Counted from the first letter of the stretch, positions 36,906-49,989 are shown. The stretch: DNA of 64,000 nt from Malania oleifera (GCF_029873635.1 NC_080423.1:98204397-98268396); one strand, 5' to 3'. The notes: generated by a model not told the origin, from the sequence alone. Translations and numbers: made by a program.

Positions 36906-38220
36906 ATAAAAATTTTGTCCTTGAAATTTGTCATTCCCCTATTTCCCTTCCTTAGCGAAAATACTTCCAATTTTTATTAATTATCCTCACTTATGGCGGA
37001 GGAATACCGTGGTTACAACGAGGGTTCTAGGAGATTACAACTATTCAAAATTTTCCCAAAACCATTCACGTTTCAAAATTAAAAACCCTATCTATCCTAT
37101 GTTACACTATACAAATAAAAACTACAATACTATTTCATTCACTTGACTGGCTCAGCTCTAAACTCCACTGAATAAATGCGGATATCTCTGGCATATCTGA
37201 TCCTCTAGTTCCCAGGAAGCCTCCTCAATGACATGGTTGTGCCATAGAACTTTTACCAGTGGAATCTTCTTCGTGCGTAGCTCCCGTTCCTTTTAGTCAA
37301 GAATCTACACTAACACTTCCTCATAAGCTAAAGTGTCTCTTTCCAACCTCATCCCAGTACAACGGGGATCGGCACCTCTTGCCATACAGTGCCTCATACG
37401 GTGCCATCCCAATGCTGGTTTGATAGCTGTTGTTATAAGCAAACTCAACCAGTGGCAAATACTGCATCCAACGACCTCCAAAGTCCAGCACACATACTTG
37501 TAGCATATCCTCCACTATATCGTCCTCTTTGTCTATCCATCTGTCTGAGGATGAAAAGCTATGCTAAACGACAACTGAGAACCCATGGCCCCTTGCAGAC
37601 TCTTCCAAAAACGAGATGTGAACCGTGGGTCTCTATCTGAAACTATGGACACTGCAATGTCGAGGAGTCTAACTATCTCCTGGATGTATAACTCAGCCAA
37701 TCTGTCCATAGAGTAGCTAACTCTGATCTAAAAAAAGTGGGCAGTCTTCGTCAATCGATCCACCACTACCCAAATAGCATCCTGTCCATGCAATGCTGGC
37801 GGTAATTCTGAGAAAAAATCCATCGCTATATGCTCTCACTTCCACTCAGGAATGTGGAGTGGCTGCAACGATCTCGCCGGTCTCTGATGCTCAGCGTTCA
37901 CTTGCTAGCACGTCAAACACTGATCCACAAACTGAGCTATCTCCCTCTTCATGTTGCTCCACCAGAAGGACTTTCGGAGATCCTTGTACATTTTAGTGCT
38001 ACCCGGATGTACAGTATATAAGGACCGATGTGCTTCCTCCAGAATGACCCTTTTGATCTCAGGATTGGCAGGAACGCATAACCTGGTACGGAACCTCAAG
38101 GCTCCATCATCTGAAATGCTGAACTATGGTTCTTGACCATCCTGTACCTTTCCCATAAGCTCTACTAGTTCTACGTCATTCCTCTGGGCTGCTTTAATCC
38201 TCTCCTATAGAGTCAGCTGT
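36906..38220 (-). pseudogene. Element C integrase, with C-terminal deletion
   Basis: Frame 38099-37905 encodes the HHCC finger: H in RSLYTVH, then KSFWWSNMKREIAQF and the CLTC pair. The core follows in broken frames; 37515-37321 has the LVEFAYNNSYQTSIGM segment and CRSPLYWDEVG. Directly after GKRHFSL the reading jumps to AYEEVLV and the chromodomain-like tail (IPLVKVLWHNHVIEEASWE, down to about 37160). About 130-150 residues of the GPF/Y module between them, present in element B, are missing. Stops also occur in the tail. Confidence 0.85.
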
Positions 38221-39540
38221 AAAATCAAGTTAGCAATGAACACCTGGGGATCGCCCTCTACCAGCTCCACGCCGAGCCTCTCTAGATCCGTCTGAATCGG
38301 ATGCTGAATCTCCACTGCAGATACAGATGAATCCACTGATTTTCGACTCAAAGCATCAGTAACCACATTAGCCTTTCCTGGGTGGTAGCTGATAGTGCAG
38401 TCGTAATCCTTTATTAGTTCTAGTCATCTCCTTTGCTTCATATTTAATTCCTTCTGCATGAAAAATATTTTAAACTTTTATGGTTAGTAAATATCTCACA
38501 CCTACCCCTATATAGATAGTGCCTCCAAATCTTCAGTGCATAAACAACCGCCGCCAACTCCAGATCATGGGTAGGGTAGTTCTTCTCATATTCTTTCAAC
38601 TGTCATGAGGCATAGGCTATCACTCTCCCTCGCTGCATCAACACGCATCCGAGCCCTTTATGGGACGCATCACTATAAATTACAAACCCCTCTTCTCTTG
38701 AAGGAATCGTCAACACAGGCGCAGTGATGAGTCTTTGTTTCAATTCCTGGAAGCTCTGTTCACATTCATCAGACCACTCAAACTTTACTCCATTCCTAGT
38801 CAATTTGGTCAATGGGCCTGACAATCTAGAGAAGCCCTCAACAAACCTGCGGTAATACCCAACCAATCCCAGGAAACTCCTGATCTCGTGCACGTTCTTT
38901 GGTCGTATCCAGTCTACTACCGCCTCAATCTTACTCAGATCAACAGAAATACCACCCTTGGATATGACGTGTCCAAGGAAGGTAACCTGTTCCAGTCAGA
39001 ACTCACACTTCTTGAGCTTCGCATATAGCTTCTTCTCTTGCAACACCTGCAACACTATATTCAGATGCTCCTCATGCTCCTCTGGACTCTTCAAATACAC
39101 CAGTATATCATCAATAAATACTACCACAAACTGATCCAAGTACTGGTGAAAGACCCTGTTCATCATATCCATAAACACTGCAGGAGCATTCGTCAACCCA
39201 AACGGCATAACTAGAAATTCATAGTGACCATACCATGTTCTGAATGCTGTCTTCGGAACATCTTCCGCCCTGACTTTCACTTGATGGTACCCGGAGCGTA
39301 AATCTATCTTCGAAAAGATCTGTATCCCCTGTAACTGATCAAACAAATCATCGATACGAGGGAGCGGGTATTTATTCTTGATAGTTACTTTATTTATTTC
39401 TCGATAGTTGATGCATAACCTCATCGAACCATCCTTCTTCCTCACAAACAAAACCGGTGCTCCCCAGGGCGACACACTGTGCCGAATAAACCCCTTATCT
39501 AATAGCTCCTGCAACTGTTATTTCAATTCTTTCAGCTCTT
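38221..39540 (-). pseudogene. Element C reverse transcriptase and RNase H
   Basis: Frame 39514-38996 encodes [22 protein letters not shown], then [30 protein letters not shown] and the catalytic [10 protein letters not shown]. Frame 38893-38603 encodes the RT connection and RNase H start with [18 protein letters not shown]. The downstream RNase H frame to about 38221 has stops and frameshifts. Fingers, palm and catalytic acids are recognisable, so this is a fairly young but broken copy. Confidence 0.9.
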
Positions 39541-40140
39541 CTGGTGCCATTCTATATGGCGCCTTCGAAATAGGCGCTGTCCCCGGAACCAGATCAATAA
39601 CAAACTCTACCTCACGATCAGGAGGTAGTCCTGGAAAATCCTCGGGGAATACATCAAGAAAATCCCTCACGACTGGGATATCCTCCACCCTCAGTTCCCC
39701 TTCTGATACAGCCTTCACACAGGCTAAATATCCTTGAAAGCCTTCTGATAGCAACCTACGTGCCTGAATAGCAGATAGTAACTGAGGTGGGGTGCGCACA
39801 CATGATCCCATGAATCTGTACTCCTGTCCCTCTGGAGGTCTGAATACTACCACTCTCTGATGGCAATTAATGATAACATAGTGGGCAGCTAGCCAATCCA
39901 TGCCCAAGATTATCTCAAACCCATGCATGTCTAAAACCACCAGATTAGCTAACAAAGACCTCCCCTGAATATCTATTGGACAGTCCCTGAGTACCTTTCT
40001 ACATACCCCTACGGCCCCAGTTGGCGTAGCAACAGACAAACTAATTTCTAACTGCCGAGGCTCAAACCCATACAATTTAACATAATCCCGAGCGATAAAC
40101 TAATACGTCGCCCTAGAATCAAACAAAACAATAGCTTTAA
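39518..40140 (-). pseudogene. Element C aspartic protease region with altered active site
   Basis: Frame 40075-39518 begins MYGFEPRQLEISL and includes FEIILGMDWLAAH, the usual C-terminal half of the retropepsin, then the spacer leading to RT (DFLDVFPEDFPGLPP). Just upstream the expected D-[ST]-G-A active site reads DSRAT, Gly replaced by Arg, and a stop codon follows four residues later. The protease would not be active. Confidence 0.85.
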
Positions 40141-40184
40141 ATGACAGTATTGAAACTGTACCTGTCACCACATCTCCTACCACC

Positions 40185-41263
40185 TCAGCATCTCCTGGCG
40201 TCAGTGCATACACTCATGACGGAGCAATATTCCTCTGTTGTCCACCTCGAGGTGCCTGATAGCCTCTTCTGTATGGTTGAGGAGCAGCCGCTACCACTGG
40301 TGGTGCCTGGCAGTTTCTCGCAATATGCCCAGGCTGGTGGCACTGATAGCAAACCACCTCTTTCGCTCGGCACTCTCCTGGGTGCCTCCTCAAACATTTG
40401 GGACACGGAGGGAGCATCTATCTGCCTTGTATTGCTCGCTCTCCTCCTCCCTGTCGTCGTCCTCCTCCGATATTATATCTCCTCCACAGCCCTCGACTGG
40501 ACCCTGCCTAAAATTCAGAAGGCGCGGGCCTCTTCCTCTGGCTCTGGGCTACTGCGCCTCTCTGTATGCTGCTCTCAATCACCGCAGCTCTGTCTACTAT
40601 TTTTGAGAAGGTTTGAGCTCGGAAACCTACCACCTGCTCATATAGATTCTGCCTCAAGCCCTCCTCAAACTTCCTTGCCTTCCTTTCCTCATCTGGAACC
40701 ATATACGGGGCAAAGTGGGATAACTGAACAAACCTCGCTGCGTATTGCTGCACCGTTATAGACCCCTGTGTCAGATACAGAAACTCCGACGCCTTCGCAC
40801 TCTTAACTGTAGCAAGATAGTACTGCTCGAAGAAAATCTCCCTGAAGCGACTCCACGTCATTGCTACAGGGTCAGGCCTCTGCTCCTCCAATACTCTCAC
40901 TGACCTCCACCAGTGCTTTGCCTCTCCGGTCAATTTAAATGTGGCAAATAACACCCTCTGCTCATCTGTACATGAGAGGACTGCCAGTATGTCCTCTATT
41001 TCCTGAACCCAGTTCTCTGCTACCATTGGGTCCGCTCCTTCAGCGAAAGATGGGGGTCGCATACGTGTGAACTGCTCGATCGTGCAGCTCCGCTCCCCCG
41101 AGCTCCTGGCCATCTCAGCCATCACCTGCTGAGTAACGCTACATAACACTGCCTCGGGATCTGCACCACCCCTACTAGAAGGTCCTGCTCCATCACCACC
41201 CGCATTTGTGTTACTGTTCCCCAGATCCATCCTGTAAAGGAAACAGCTAATCTCAGCAAACAA
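40185..41263 (-). pseudogene. Element C gag with CCHC zinc knuckle
   Basis: Frame 41263-40508 encodes 251 residues; the likely start is the later Met at 41230 (MDLGNSNTNAGGDG), just after the leader. It contains the gag core segment WVQEIEDIL, then FATFKLTGEAKHWW and the WSRFREIFFEQYYLATV segment, typical of chromovirus capsid (retrotrans_gag). After a frame break, 40417-40214 carries the nucleocapsid knuckle CYQCHQPGHIARNC (C-X2-C-X4-H-X4-C), intact. An adjacent CPKCLRRHPGEC stretch is the usual second Cys-rich motif. Confidence 0.9.
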
Positions 41264-41602
41264 TCACTATCACACAACCTATACACTACAATAACTCATA
41301 TATTATTCTTCTATCCACACCTTAATCCCCATTTAAGATTCAGTCTTACCACTCATAAACAAGACCCAGTAGTAGTATCCATGGTTTTCCTGAAATCGTC
41401 ACCCTAGGAAAAACACAGAAACAACCCCGATACTCCTGTCTTTAGGCCACAAGATCGAACCCTAAATTCTCACCTCATCCTTAAACAACCACTAACTCAC
41501 ATTTCAATCTACTCATCACCTATTTTCCTCAAAATTCACTCCTATACTCTGGTATTGTATTCCACTATTTACTAAAGTCTACAGAACTTAGCAACCTAGG
41601 CT

Positions 41603-41614
41603 TTGATACCAAAC
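41603..41614 (-). other. Primer binding site of element C
   Basis: Beside the 5' LTR the minus strand reads TTTGGTATCAAAGC, one change from the initiator-Met tRNA complement TGGTATCAGAGC used by this group. Confidence 0.75.
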
Positions 41615-44368
41615 TGTGACGCCCCGATTTTCGTACAATTTTTTTTCCAATAATAATAAATAATTACACGTCATCCATAACATTCACAAATTGGCCACGT
41701 CAACAATCCTACTATTATTCATACGACCCGACCCGCATTGGGTACTGGGTAAAAAGTTCTTTTATAATACAACCTAACAGCGGAAGACAATATATACATA
41801 TCAGTCAGAATACAATACCTAGAGTATCAAGGTACATAAATACACAATACTATCTCATATCTAAAAATAATACAACCCTAGGGAATCACACCTCCCTTGT
41901 CCCAACTCACCCAGTATATCAAGGACTCAGCTCCCTATGATCACGGAGCTCTACCACCTGGCTTATCTCTGTCCCCTAAAAAATTTAGATAATTTGGGTG
42001 AGACATATCTCAGTAAGAAGGTATAAATTATTTAGAGTGTGTGGCCATATGAGTACAATTATAATACGCTTTACTTTTCAAATCACCATTTCATCTGAGA
42101 AAATACACTGATATACACATTCTCATAATCGTATAGATATACAACACAAGCTTTTATAAGCTTTAAAATCATTTATCAAATTCAATGATATCCAACACAT
42201 AATTATCCACGAAGTTCCTGAAAATAAGGAAGATTACCCACCCATACAGGTAGCTTCCCTCTGCCCTAACACGTTATGCAGCCGGGTATGGCCACATCTG
42301 ATACCTATCAGGGCACTCACCTTACTCAGTAAGCCCTTAGGCGGAGAGTTTCACTTCGCCTTAATTATTTATATTATTAACTCACATGGTTCCATTTTTC
42401 AATTTTATCATTCTTTATTTCTCAATTTTCATTCTTTCTTTCATTTCTCATTTTAGCCAATGTTATCATTCTTTTACTTTTGGTTCCATTTTTCTTTCCG
42501 GCTCGTGAGTACCCCGGTATCAAATACCAACATCGCGTTTGTAACTCATGGCCACCCTGAGGATCTTTCTATACACGTCATGCTTCCTCCCATGGTCAAG
42601 GTTGTGCGGCCCAAAGGCTGGATCTAACCACGGTTGGCCAACCCGGTTAGATCAAATATCATATCACATATCGCGTTTGTAGTACAACTGGCCAGCCTAT
42701 AACACTGATCCGGACATAGGGGGCCCAACAACCATACACAATGGCACAGTCAACTGTCACGCCACACGCTCCAAGAGTTCGTGTGGTTGCACTAACACCA
42801 CTAGCAATGGTACCGTGCTCAATATCATAACCATCAAACAGGGTTTACCACCATATACCAGCAATCATTATGCGGTATTGGCGTTTTATCATTCATATTT
42901 CACGTATTTCCACATTTCTCATTTTCATATTGCAGAATTAACATTGCAATATTTTCATTTCACATACTCACATTTCAATATTTGTATTTTCAACACATTT
43001 CATCATTTAAATGATATTTTCTCAGTTCATAATTCATCTCATCTCATACTATCATATACATATATTATTTCACAATTACTCAATATTTCTCAAAACACAG
43101 TTTCATATTTCACCTTTCTTCATTTTCTCAGAAAATACATTTCTTGCACATTTTACTTTCATCATTTCTCACATTTCAATTCTCATATTAAAACACATTT
43201 CAATATCACATATTTCACAGGCTAAATCATCTAACTTAGTTTAAACATTTCTTAATATAAATCACATGCCACACAAATTTCATTTGATATTTATATCATA
43301 ATAAATTTCAAATAAAATAACATAAGTCATTTTCACATATTTCTCAACCCATAATTTTCATAAAAATACTGTTATAATTTATTCCCCTTACCTGGCTTAC
43401 TAAGACTCTTTAGGACCCCAATCCTACGCCCTTGGCGCCTGAAATTTAACTTTTGCAATTTACATTTTTTCCAGATTAATTAATCTATTTCTCCAAAATA
43501 ATACTTATCTAGCCTTTTCTAGGCTCCATATACCTCAAATTAATATTTAAACTATTATTTAATACCCCCGCTTAATTTTTCTGAATTTTGCCTGCGGGTC
43601 CCAAAATTACACCCACAGCGCTCACCCGTGACCTAAATTTCAGAAATCTTACTTCAGCTCCAGATGTTCAATATTTTAGCATTTCTAAATTAATACTACT
43701 TAATTAAAAATAAGCCGCTTAATAACCCCTGTACCCCAAATTTGGGATTTTGGCCCGACACCCCCACAAGAATTCTGTCCCGCTAGACTTGTCGAGAATC
43801 ATCCATAGATTCTCGTGATAGTGTCTGTTTGTCAATTGAGCTTATATTTTGCAAGAAATTAAAGAAAAAGGAGAAAATGACTTACCTTAGGGAATACGCT
43901 TACGCCGCTCCTACCATCGATCCGCTCCAATAGAAATGACGGCAACGGTGAATGGAGTTTAGTGGTATCTTTGGATTTTTGATCGGGAGAAAATCCGTCA
44001 CGAAATCGAGGAGAGAGGGAGAGAGAATGAAAGGAGAGAGAGAGAGAGAGAGAGGGAGTTCAGAGCTACGCTGCAGTAGAATAAAGAAAAGAAAAGAAAG
44101 AAGAAGAAGAAGATAATGAAGGGGGGGGGCTGCTCCTTTCAATTAAAATCAAACCTTCCTAAAGGATTCAGATCCTTCAGGAAGGTATATAATAATAATA
44201 ATAATAATATATTTAATTAATATTAATAATATATTTTATTAATAAAATAAAAAATAAATTTTAATTAATTTTTTTCCTTTTTTTATTCGATTAATTAATT
44301 AATTAATAATTTTTTGTTTTGGAAAATCATTCCACTAATCTTCTATATCCCTTTTTGGGGTTATTACA
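41615..44368 (-). repeat. 5' LTR of element C
   Basis: 2754 bp, partner of 34084-36892. In the first 200 bp I count roughly 15-20 differences by eye, mostly transitions. A GA tract lies at about 44035-44055. The T/C-rich open frames at 42815-43244 are the counterparts of those in the other LTR and are not genes. Confidence 0.92.
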
Positions 44369-44373
44369 TTTAA

Positions 44374-45780
44374 TTTTCTCCTACAAGGTAGGTTGTACCA
44401 CCAAGTTGGCAATGAATGCCTGGTGATCACCCTCTATCAGCTCCATGTCTAACCTCTCCAAATCCATCTGGATAGGGTGTTGAATCTCCACTATTGACAC
44501 CGCTGCTCCTGCTGGTTTCCTGCTCAGTGCATCTGCCACCACGTTTACTTTTCCTAGGTGGTAGCTAATAGTGCAATCATAATCCTTGACGAGCTCCAAC
44601 TATCTTCTCTAGCGCATATTCAAATCTTTTTGAGTGAAGAAATACTTTAAGCTTTTATGATCAGTGAAGATCTCACATTTCCTACCATAAAGACAATGCC
44701 TCCAGATTTTCAAAGCATACACCACTACAGCTAACTCTAGATCATGCACAGGGTAGTTCTTTTTATTCTTTTTAAGTTGTCTAGATGCGTAAGCGATGAC
44801 TCGTCCGCATTGCATCAACAAGCACCCGAGTCCCTTATGAGACGCATCACTGTATATTACAAAATCATCTTCTCCTAATGGGATAGACAATACCGGTGCA
44901 GCGACCAGCCACCGCATCAACTCCTGGAAGCTCTGCTCACACTCATCGATCCAATCAAATTTCATATTCTTTCTCGTAAGGCGTGTCAATGGACCTGATA
45001 ATCTGGAGAAGCCATCCACAAAACATTGGTAGTAACCTGCCAGACCTAGGAAACTTTGGACCTCCTAAACATTCACTGGTTTCACCCAACTCACTACTAC
45101 CTCTATTTTACTCAGATCAACTGATATACCATCCCCGGAGATCACATGCCCGAGGAAAGTAACCTGCCTCAACTAGAATTCACATTTCTTGAATTTAGCA
45201 TACAATTTCTTTTCCCTCAGCACCTACAAACCAATCTCAAATGACCCCTGTGCTCCTCAGGAATCTTTGAGCAGATCAATATATCATCAATGAACACCAC
45301 AACAAACTAATCTAAGTACTGATGGAACACCCGATTCATTAAATCCATGAAATCCGCTGGTGCATTTGGCAATCCGAACAGCATTACCAGGAACTCAAAG
45401 TGCCCGTACCTGGTTCGGAATGTTGTCTTAGATACGTCCTCTGCCTTGAATTTCACCTGGTGATAGCCTGATTGAAGGTCAATTTTGGAGTAGACCTGGG
45501 TCCCCTGAAGTTGGTCAAATAAATCATCAATTTTGGGAAAAGGATATTTATTCTTGACTATTAGTTTATTTATCTCTCTATAATTTATCCACATCCTCAT
45601 GGTCCCATCTTTGTTTTTCACAAACGGAACTGGGGCTCCCCAAAGTGACACACTAGGCCTGATTAACCCTTTATTCAGCAATTCTTGCAACTGATCTTTC
45701 AATTCCTTCAGTTCGGCTAGAGCCATTCTATACGACGCTTTAGATATTGGTTCCGACCCTGGTAATAAATCCACAGTGAA
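44374..45780 (-). pseudogene. Element B reverse transcriptase and RNase H
   Basis: Frame 45774-45307 encodes RT from [19 protein letters not shown] through FSL-type motifs: [29 protein letters not shown] and [21 protein letters not shown] then precedes [12 protein letters not shown], the catalytic loop. Frame 45019-44609 encodes the connection and RNase H with [33 protein letters not shown] and [17 protein letters not shown]. Frame 44599-44381 gives the end (YHLGKVNVVADALSRK). Element C then interrupts pol at 44368. Confidence 0.9.
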
Positions 45781-46364
45781 TTCTATCTCTCAATCTGGTG
45801 GTAAACCAGGTAATTCCTTTGGAAAAATATCTGAAAATTCTCTGACCACTAGAATATCAGTCTGTTTCAATTCTCCCTTCGATGGCTCTTTTATGTAAGC
45901 TACATATCCCTAGCATCCATCCTAAATCAATATCCTCGCCTGAATAGCTGACACTAGCTGTGGTGAGGCACGCACACATGAACCCACAAATATGTATTCT
46001 CACTCACCTGAGGGTCTAAAAATTACTTCTCTTTGATGGCAATCTATGCTGGCGTGATTGGCTGCCAGCCAATCCATACCTAATATTACATCAAACCCCT
46101 GCATATCTAAAATCACGAGATCATCTGGTAGTACTTTCCCCTGAATGGCCATTTGAAAATTTCTAAGACCTTCCTAAAACTCCCAATAGATCCAGTTAGC
46201 GTGGATACCAACAACTCAAAATCTAACAACTGTGCTCCTACCCCAAACTTTAACATACCCCGACAATACAAAGGAATGGGTGGTACCTGTGTCAAACAAA
46301 AAAACAACTTTATATGATAAAACAGTAAGTATACATGTGACAATGTCTCCAACAGTCTCAGCAT
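45781..46364 (-). pseudogene. Element B aspartic protease region
   Basis: The active site reads LFDTGTTHSF (DTG = complement of 46285-46293), so unlike C and D the catalytic triad is unchanged. The surrounding frame is broken: 46364-46113 holds part of the domain, and the later GLM/WLAA-type segment and the spacer to RT lie in other frames with stops. Confidence 0.8.
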
Positions 46365-46373
46365 CTCTCAGCG

Positions 46374-47428
46374 TCAATGCATAGACTCTTGCTGTTGCAA
46401 TGTTCCTTTGCTATCCTCTACGGGGCGCCTGCTGTCGTCCACCCCAATACAGTCTAGAAGCTGGTGTATAGATCGGTGGTCCCCGACATGATCGAGCCAT
46501 ATGTCCTGGTCTCCCATATCAGTAACAGACATTCTCACCCAACCGATACTTGCCCAAATGTTTCCGATCACACCCGGGGCACGTGGGATAAGTCTGCCCT
46601 CCTTGATATTCACTGTGTCTTGTCGTCTGCTTCTGATCCCCACCAGATCTGCCTCCTCCCCATAGACCCTGACTAAAACCCATATGAAAACTAGGAGGCG
46701 TGGGCCTCTTCCTCTGGCTCGATCCTCCTACATCTACCTGCGCACTCTCTTATGCTACTGTGGCTCTGTCGACCAGCTCATAAAAATCCTGCATTTTAAT
46801 ACTGCCACCTACCTGTATATATCTCATCTCATATTTCTTTCAAACATCATAGCCTTCTTAGATTCATCTAGGACAATATAAGGTCAGAAACGCGACAACT
46901 CAATAAATTATCCTGCGTACTGCTGGACTATCATCGATCCTTGGAACAAGCTCAAAAATTCCTGTACTTTAGCCTCTCTGACTGTGGCGGGAAAATATCT
47001 ATCGAAAAATATCTCCCTAAATCTGCTCCAAGTCATATCCACGGGTATAGGCCTCTGTTCCTCCAATAACTTCGTAGCTACCCACCATCTCTCAACCTCG
47101 CCTGTCAGCTTATACAAGGCATAAAGGACCCGCTGCTCATCGGTGCACTGGAGCATCGTCGGTATTTTCTCGATCTCCTACATCCATTTCTCAACAGCTA
47201 AAGTATTAGCTCCTCCTGAAAGCACTAGAGGATTCATCTTTGTAAACTTTTCTATTGTGCATCCCTTATCTATAGATGGACCACCCTACTCCTTGGAGCT
47301 CTAGGCAATCTCAGCTATGACCTGCTGAGCTAAGCTCTTAATATAGAATCCGAGTCTCCGCCTCCTGTACCAGAAAACCCTACTCCATCGTTGCTACTAG
47401 CATGGGCGCTACTACCACCTGGGTCCAT
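46374..47428 (-). pseudogene. Element B gag with broken zinc knuckle
   Basis: The start is the ATG at 47428 (MDPGGSSAHAS), at the normal distance from the 5' LTR. The capsid segment in frame 47156-46908 includes CTDEQRVLYALYKLTGEVER and WSRFREIFFDRYFPATV. Several stops follow. The nucleocapsid knuckle reads VCY*YGRPGHMARSC: the second Cys of CCHC is replaced by a TGA stop. Confidence 0.87.
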
Positions 47429-47772
47429 CCTGCAATAATACCAAATTATTCTGAGATTCCACACCTTACAATGCTACTTTATCTAAATACCCCAAACCTC
47501 TTATCACTAATTTAGGGTCTAGTCCTACCATATGGAAATAGAAATCGCCAATAGTTTACTATGGTTTTTCTGAAATCGTCACCCCAAGAAAATCACAGAA
47601 ACCACCCTGAATTTCCTACTTCCAGATTGCTCCTAAATTCTCATCCTAGTTCCCTAACACTATCTCACTAAAATTTTGTTCTATACAAATTTCAATCTCC
47701 CTCGAGATCCATTCCTATATTCTAGTATTATTTTTCGCTACACTCTAGAGTCTATAGAACCTAACAACCTCG

Positions 47773-47784
47773 GCTCTGATACCA
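47773..47784 (-). other. Primer binding site of element B
   Basis: The plus strand reads GCTCTGATACCA, exact complement of TGGTATCAGAGC, three bases from the 5' LTR edge at 47788. Initiator-Met tRNA primer. Confidence 0.88.
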
Positions 47785-47787
47785 AAC

Positions 47788-49151
47788 TGTAATGACCCAA
47801 AATTCATTACCACTTTTTTATAGATAATAATTAAAATTAAAATTATTTTGATACCCTTGTATTATCTACTATAACATCTTAGACCCTAAGTGAGCACTGA
47901 GGAATCCCTGATCATGAACACACCTACGCAGCAGAACACATAAATTGTACATCCATATTTACAATACCAGAATTCAATAATTCTTCCCAAATCATACATA
48001 CATATATACACATCACCCCAGTATCATCTACTTAAAAATACAATCTCCTATATATACTTACCCTATAAATAGGGTAATGTAATCACCCTTTCTATTTGTG
48101 AGCCTGATTCGCTCGCCTAATTGGATCACCTGAAAAATATTAGATCACTGGGGTGAGACAAAACTCAGTAAGAGGAAATATGCTATTACTAGTGTGTGGC
48201 AATAGAGCTACATAAATACTATACTGATAAGTAACTGAAATAGTGAAAGCTGATAAGACAATATACAATACATTTCAAATCTATTTTGGTTTAAAAAACA
48301 TCTGTAATATCTTAGTTTATACTTATTCATACTTGTAGTATTGTAATATGTCTGTCGATATTCTGTAAATTTGTATACATATACATAACTGTGAAAATAC
48401 CCTAGAAAACTGAACGTCATGATTTAACCCCTCATGACAATGTTGTGCGGCTCGTAGGCCGGACTTAACTCCGGTTGGCATACTAGGTAAGTCAATTGTA
48501 ACTCTACCTAGGCACGGTACTAGTATCTACCTTGTCAAACCACCTACCTCAACCCAGACTTCTGAGGAGCTTGCAATCCCTCCAAGCATGGTTGACGGAA
48601 ACCTTCCACACACTATCTAAGATGTGTGGTTGCACTCTGATATGTAATACACTATTTTGAAAATATTGTATTAACTGTTTTGTAATATCTAAACTTTATA
48701 AACTGTAATAACTGATATGTAATATCTGAACTACATAAATTGTATATCATAGTGTTATGGCTTTAACATTATGGAAAACATGGTAATCTGTACATGCTAT
48801 AAAATATCTGTATGTGTATGCGTTGTAATTCATAATTCTGTAAAATATGATAAACCATATTTTTGCATTTGCACTGTAAATCATAGTAGTATGGAAACTG
48901 TATAATTCATATACTGATCTAATACTGTCTCATGCCACACAACTACATAAATAAATATCTCATGTATTGATAACTGTATTTCCTTATATACAAATAATTT
49001 GTGAACTGAATAATAGTCTGGAAAAACATATAATTTATTGATAAATATTCTAAAATTCCTACAGTAGCATATTTCCCTTACCTATCTGACTGGGAGGCTT
49101 GCCTCCAATTCAACTCTCATGCCCACAGCGTACCAACCTCAAAATCCTATA

Positions 49152-49220
<69 letters not shown>

Positions 49221-49984
49221 CTTAGAAAATCACCACACACATATTTCTTGAACCTGCATGTTCACAATTTCTTAAACTTTAGTATACTTGGACTCTTGGA
49301 CAAATATCTGTTGGGGTCCTCAACCCATGCCTGCAGGGTTCCAAAAACACATTAACCCTGAAAATATAACACCCTAATTTTACCTCACAAAACACCAGTA
49401 TATTCTCATATAACACCAAATCTAAACTTAAATAAACCTGGTAATACTAAAAATACCCAAATAATCTTCTTACCTTGATTTTGGGATGGTGCCCAAACTT
49501 CTCAAATCAACATTCTGCTCTAGTTAGGTTGTAGAGAATCTCCCCAGGATCACCATGGTAGCTTTTGATCGTCAAAATAGAGAGAAATGGGGCCGGATTT
49601 GTAGAGAGAAGTAAAAGAAATCGAGTTAAAGGGAGAAAGAAAATATATAAAATAAATTCTCTCGATGCTAACCTGATTTTTGCATATTTATAAACGTTTT
49701 GACACGTAGATTCGTTGACGAGTCATGTCACCTCATCAACGAGACCAAGAATACTGTTTTTCGACGAACATCTAACTCTCATCAACGAGTTTCAGGCCCT
49801 AGAATTAGCCCCTCAGTAAATTCTCGTCGACGAGTCACGTGTCCACGTCGATGAGCCCAAGAAGACTGTTCTTCGACAAACTCTCTGTGTTTGTCAATGA
49901 GTCCTTGCAGAGCCTTCTTGAAAAATTCTTCTCTCTCTCTCCCTTCTTTATAATTTAATTTCTATAATTTTTCAGGTTACTACA
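47788..49984 (-). repeat. 5' LTR of element B
   Basis: 2197 bp, partner of 27766-30099. It lacks part of the sequence near 28640-28790 that the 3' LTR keeps. The compound microsatellite lies at 49155-49218, minus-strand TATAAATA at 49685-49692, and GTCGAC-type palindromes upstream of it (49700-49900). In the first 200 bp roughly 15-20 differences from the 3' LTR, mainly C/T and G/A. Confidence 0.88.
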
Positions 49985-49989
49985 GCATA

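Larger units (their letters stand above)
34084..44368 (-). mobile_element. Element C: Ty3/gypsy Tekay-like retrotransposon, 10.3 kb, TSD TTTAA
   Basis: The two LTRs (34084-36892 and 41615-44368) start TGTGACGCCCC and end GGTTATTACA on the plus strand. Perfect 5-bp duplications TTTAA lie at 34079-34083 and 44369-44373. Gag, protease, RT, RNase H and integrase read leftward without any further nested element. It sits in element B between RNase H and integrase. Stops in gag-pol and a deletion in the integrase C-terminus make it defective. It is the innermost layer of the stack. Confidence 0.93.
27766..49984 (-). mobile_element. Element B: Ty3/gypsy Tekay-like retrotransposon with two LTRs
   Basis: LTRs lie at 27766-30099 (3') and 47788-49984 (5'). 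Plus-strand ends are TGTAACGACCC and GGTTACTACA; TSDs are GCACA (27761-27765) and GCATA (49985-49989), one mismatch. The primer binding site beside the 5' LTR is intact. Gag, protease, RT, RNase H and integrase read leftward but are interrupted by elements C and F and by stops. The LTRs differ by many substitutions, so the insertion is not recent. Without C and F it is about 9.6 kb. Confidence 0.87.

Noticed and set aside
39408-40761. Plus-strand open frames of 109-206 residues over element C
   Set aside because: Antisense of gag and protease; the minus strand carries the recognisable domains.
42815-43244. Plus-strand open frames rich in His, Phe, Ser and Tyr (also at 35347-35713)
   Set aside because: They are paired copies in the two LTRs of element C, in T/C-rich non-coding DNA, antisense to the element.
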